DNA from: Dyadobacter sp. CY323
Lineage (GTDB): Bacteria > Bacteroidota > Bacteroidia > Cytophagales > Spirosomataceae
Direction of reading: 5' to 3'
Length of the DNA: 64,000 nt
Assembly (NCBI RefSeq): GCF_021390245.1
Contig: NZ_JAJUXH010000024.1
Span: 62,001-126,000 of the forward strand
The notes beneath the pieces are model-generated. The model saw nothing but the letters and a program-made list of their open reading frames with translations. It made no database searches and was not told where the DNA came from. Positions 63,191-64,000 of this stretch are shown piece after piece (positions within the stretch are counted from its first letter, which is position 1; the number at the start of each line of letters is the position of its first letter). Both the position numbers and the translations under genes were made by a program.

Positions 63191-64000
63191 ATGAAAAGGC
63201 TAAATAAACTATTTATCAGGTTGATATGGTGTAGCGTTGTTTCCATTCATTCAGCCCTCGCTGCCGTTCCAGCAACGCCTAAAAATTTCTCGGCGAATGC
63301 GTCGTCCAGTTCCCAGATTAATCTTAAATGGGCGGAGGCGTCGGGTCTTGGAAGCTATGAATTGCACCGATCAACGGACAATAAAGCATTTGCCAAGATC
63401 GCTGACCCCGATTCGAAATCGACGAGTTATGAGGATAAATCGCTGAAAGCGAATACGACCTATTATTACAAACTCTATGCGGCCAACAAGGATGGAAAGT
63501 CCGCAGCGGCGGAAGCGGGCGCTAAAACGAATCCGGCCCAGGTTTTGTTGAAGGCCCCCTCCAATATGGAAGCGGCGGCTACTTCTCCCTCGGAGATCAA
63601 GGTTACCTGGGTAAACAATGACTTTTATACAAAAATAGAGTTACGTTATTCCAAAAATTCGAATCAGGCCGACGGTGCGACACTTTCGCTCGGCTCCAAC
63701 GAAACTCAGAAAAGTCTGACTGGACTTGATCCTGACACCAAATACTACATCACGTTACAAGGGTTTTTGGAAGTGGAAGGCATAAATGATAAGACCATTG
63801 TGGTCGGAGCAGATGCCACCACTCAAAATCCGACTCCCGCAACGCCGTCGGGATTGGAAGTCACAGGTACTGATGAAAAGACGATCAATGTCAAATGGAA
63901 TGCAGTCGATGGAGCTGCGGGTTATCAGGTTCAAATTTCCGATGTCAGTGATTTTTCAAAAGGTGTGCAAACCGCTGAAACCGACTCAAAGTCTGGTTCT
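63191..64000 (+). CDS. Exported FnIII-domain protein, 5' part
   Basis: Open from ATG 63191 to the right edge (270 codons). Signal peptide to SALAAV, then three FnIII-like domains: KNFSANASSSSQINLKWAEASG, SNMEAAATSPSEIKVTWVN and SGLEVTGTDEKTINVKWNAV. Consecutive FnIII modules of about 90 residues are typical of surface-displayed adhesive proteins in this phylum. The rest lies outside the window, so possible catalytic or sorting domains cannot be seen. Confidence 0.85.
   Translation, partial: MKRLNKLFIRLIWCSVVSIHSALAAVPATPKNFSANASSSSQINLKWAEASGLGSYELHRSTDNKAFAKIADPDSKSTSYEDKSLKANTTYYYKLYAANKDGKSAAAEAGAKTNPAQVLLKAPSNMEAAATSPSEIKVTWVNNDFYTKIELRYSKNSNQADGATLSLGSNETQKSLTGLDPDTKYYITLQGFLEVEGINDKTIVVGADATTQNPTPATPSGLEVTGTDEKTINVKWNAVDGAAGYQVQISDVSDFSKGVQTAETDSKSGS

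Overview
The window looks like a chromosomal segment from a Bacteroidota bacterium of the Cytophagales type. A Dyadobacter-like member of the Spirosomaceae is my inference. The grounds are three SusC/SusD pairs, two ECF sigma/FecR switches, lipoprotein signals, frequent TTG/GTG or ATGA-overlap starts, and few Shine-Dalgarno sites. I saw no tRNA, rRNA, CRISPR array, insertion sequence or phage gene.

Layout. (1) 1-1369: tail of a family-1-type carbohydrate esterase and a GH10 xylanase. (2) 1370-2990: a small-gene patch with a duplicated, internally deleted orphan gene and two overlapping small genes. (3) 2996-4189: a fosmidomycin-resistance-type MFS exporter. (4) 4417-11200: ECF sigma, FecR, SusC with an STN domain, and SusD. 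(5) 11267-17754: a tightly packed operon-like run of Tat-exported amidohydrolase, degenerate amidohydrolase, ThuA protein, Tat-exported DegT-type aminotransferase, sugar-dehydrogenase-like propeller and Tat-exported HiPIP lipoprotein. Together these suggest uptake and periplasmic oxidation/transamination of a cyclic or amino-sugar-like compound. (6) 17799-26788: housekeeping and stress genes (YceI, MetAP, nitronate monooxygenase, SDR, tautomerase, Crp-like regulator), envelope proteins and a carboxylesterase. (7) 27029-30667: ion homeostasis (ChaA-type antiporter, KtrB, KtrA). (8) 30858-38571: an arabinan/arabinoxylan-type locus with SusC, SusD, a small lipoprotein and two GH43 enzymes. (9) 38630-45825: a small acidic protein, then a second sigma/FecR/SusC/SusD unit with no enzyme attached. 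(10) 45903-51544: a signalling island with a propeller sensor that has lost its phosphoacceptor histidine, a NarL-type response regulator and an intact TPR histidine kinase. (11) 51744-64000: EthD-like protein and SDR leading directly into a surface-protein cluster: an outer-membrane barrel, a 2059-residue exported protein, FnIII proteins and a tiny lipoprotein.

Strongest leads: the Tat-exported redox/aminotransferase operon; the giant surface cluster; the pseudokinase beside an intact kinase, with a near-identical palindrome at the two promoters that flank the regulator; and paired ECF-type promoter motifs in the first sigma/FecR locus. All functional names come from motif recognition without database searches.
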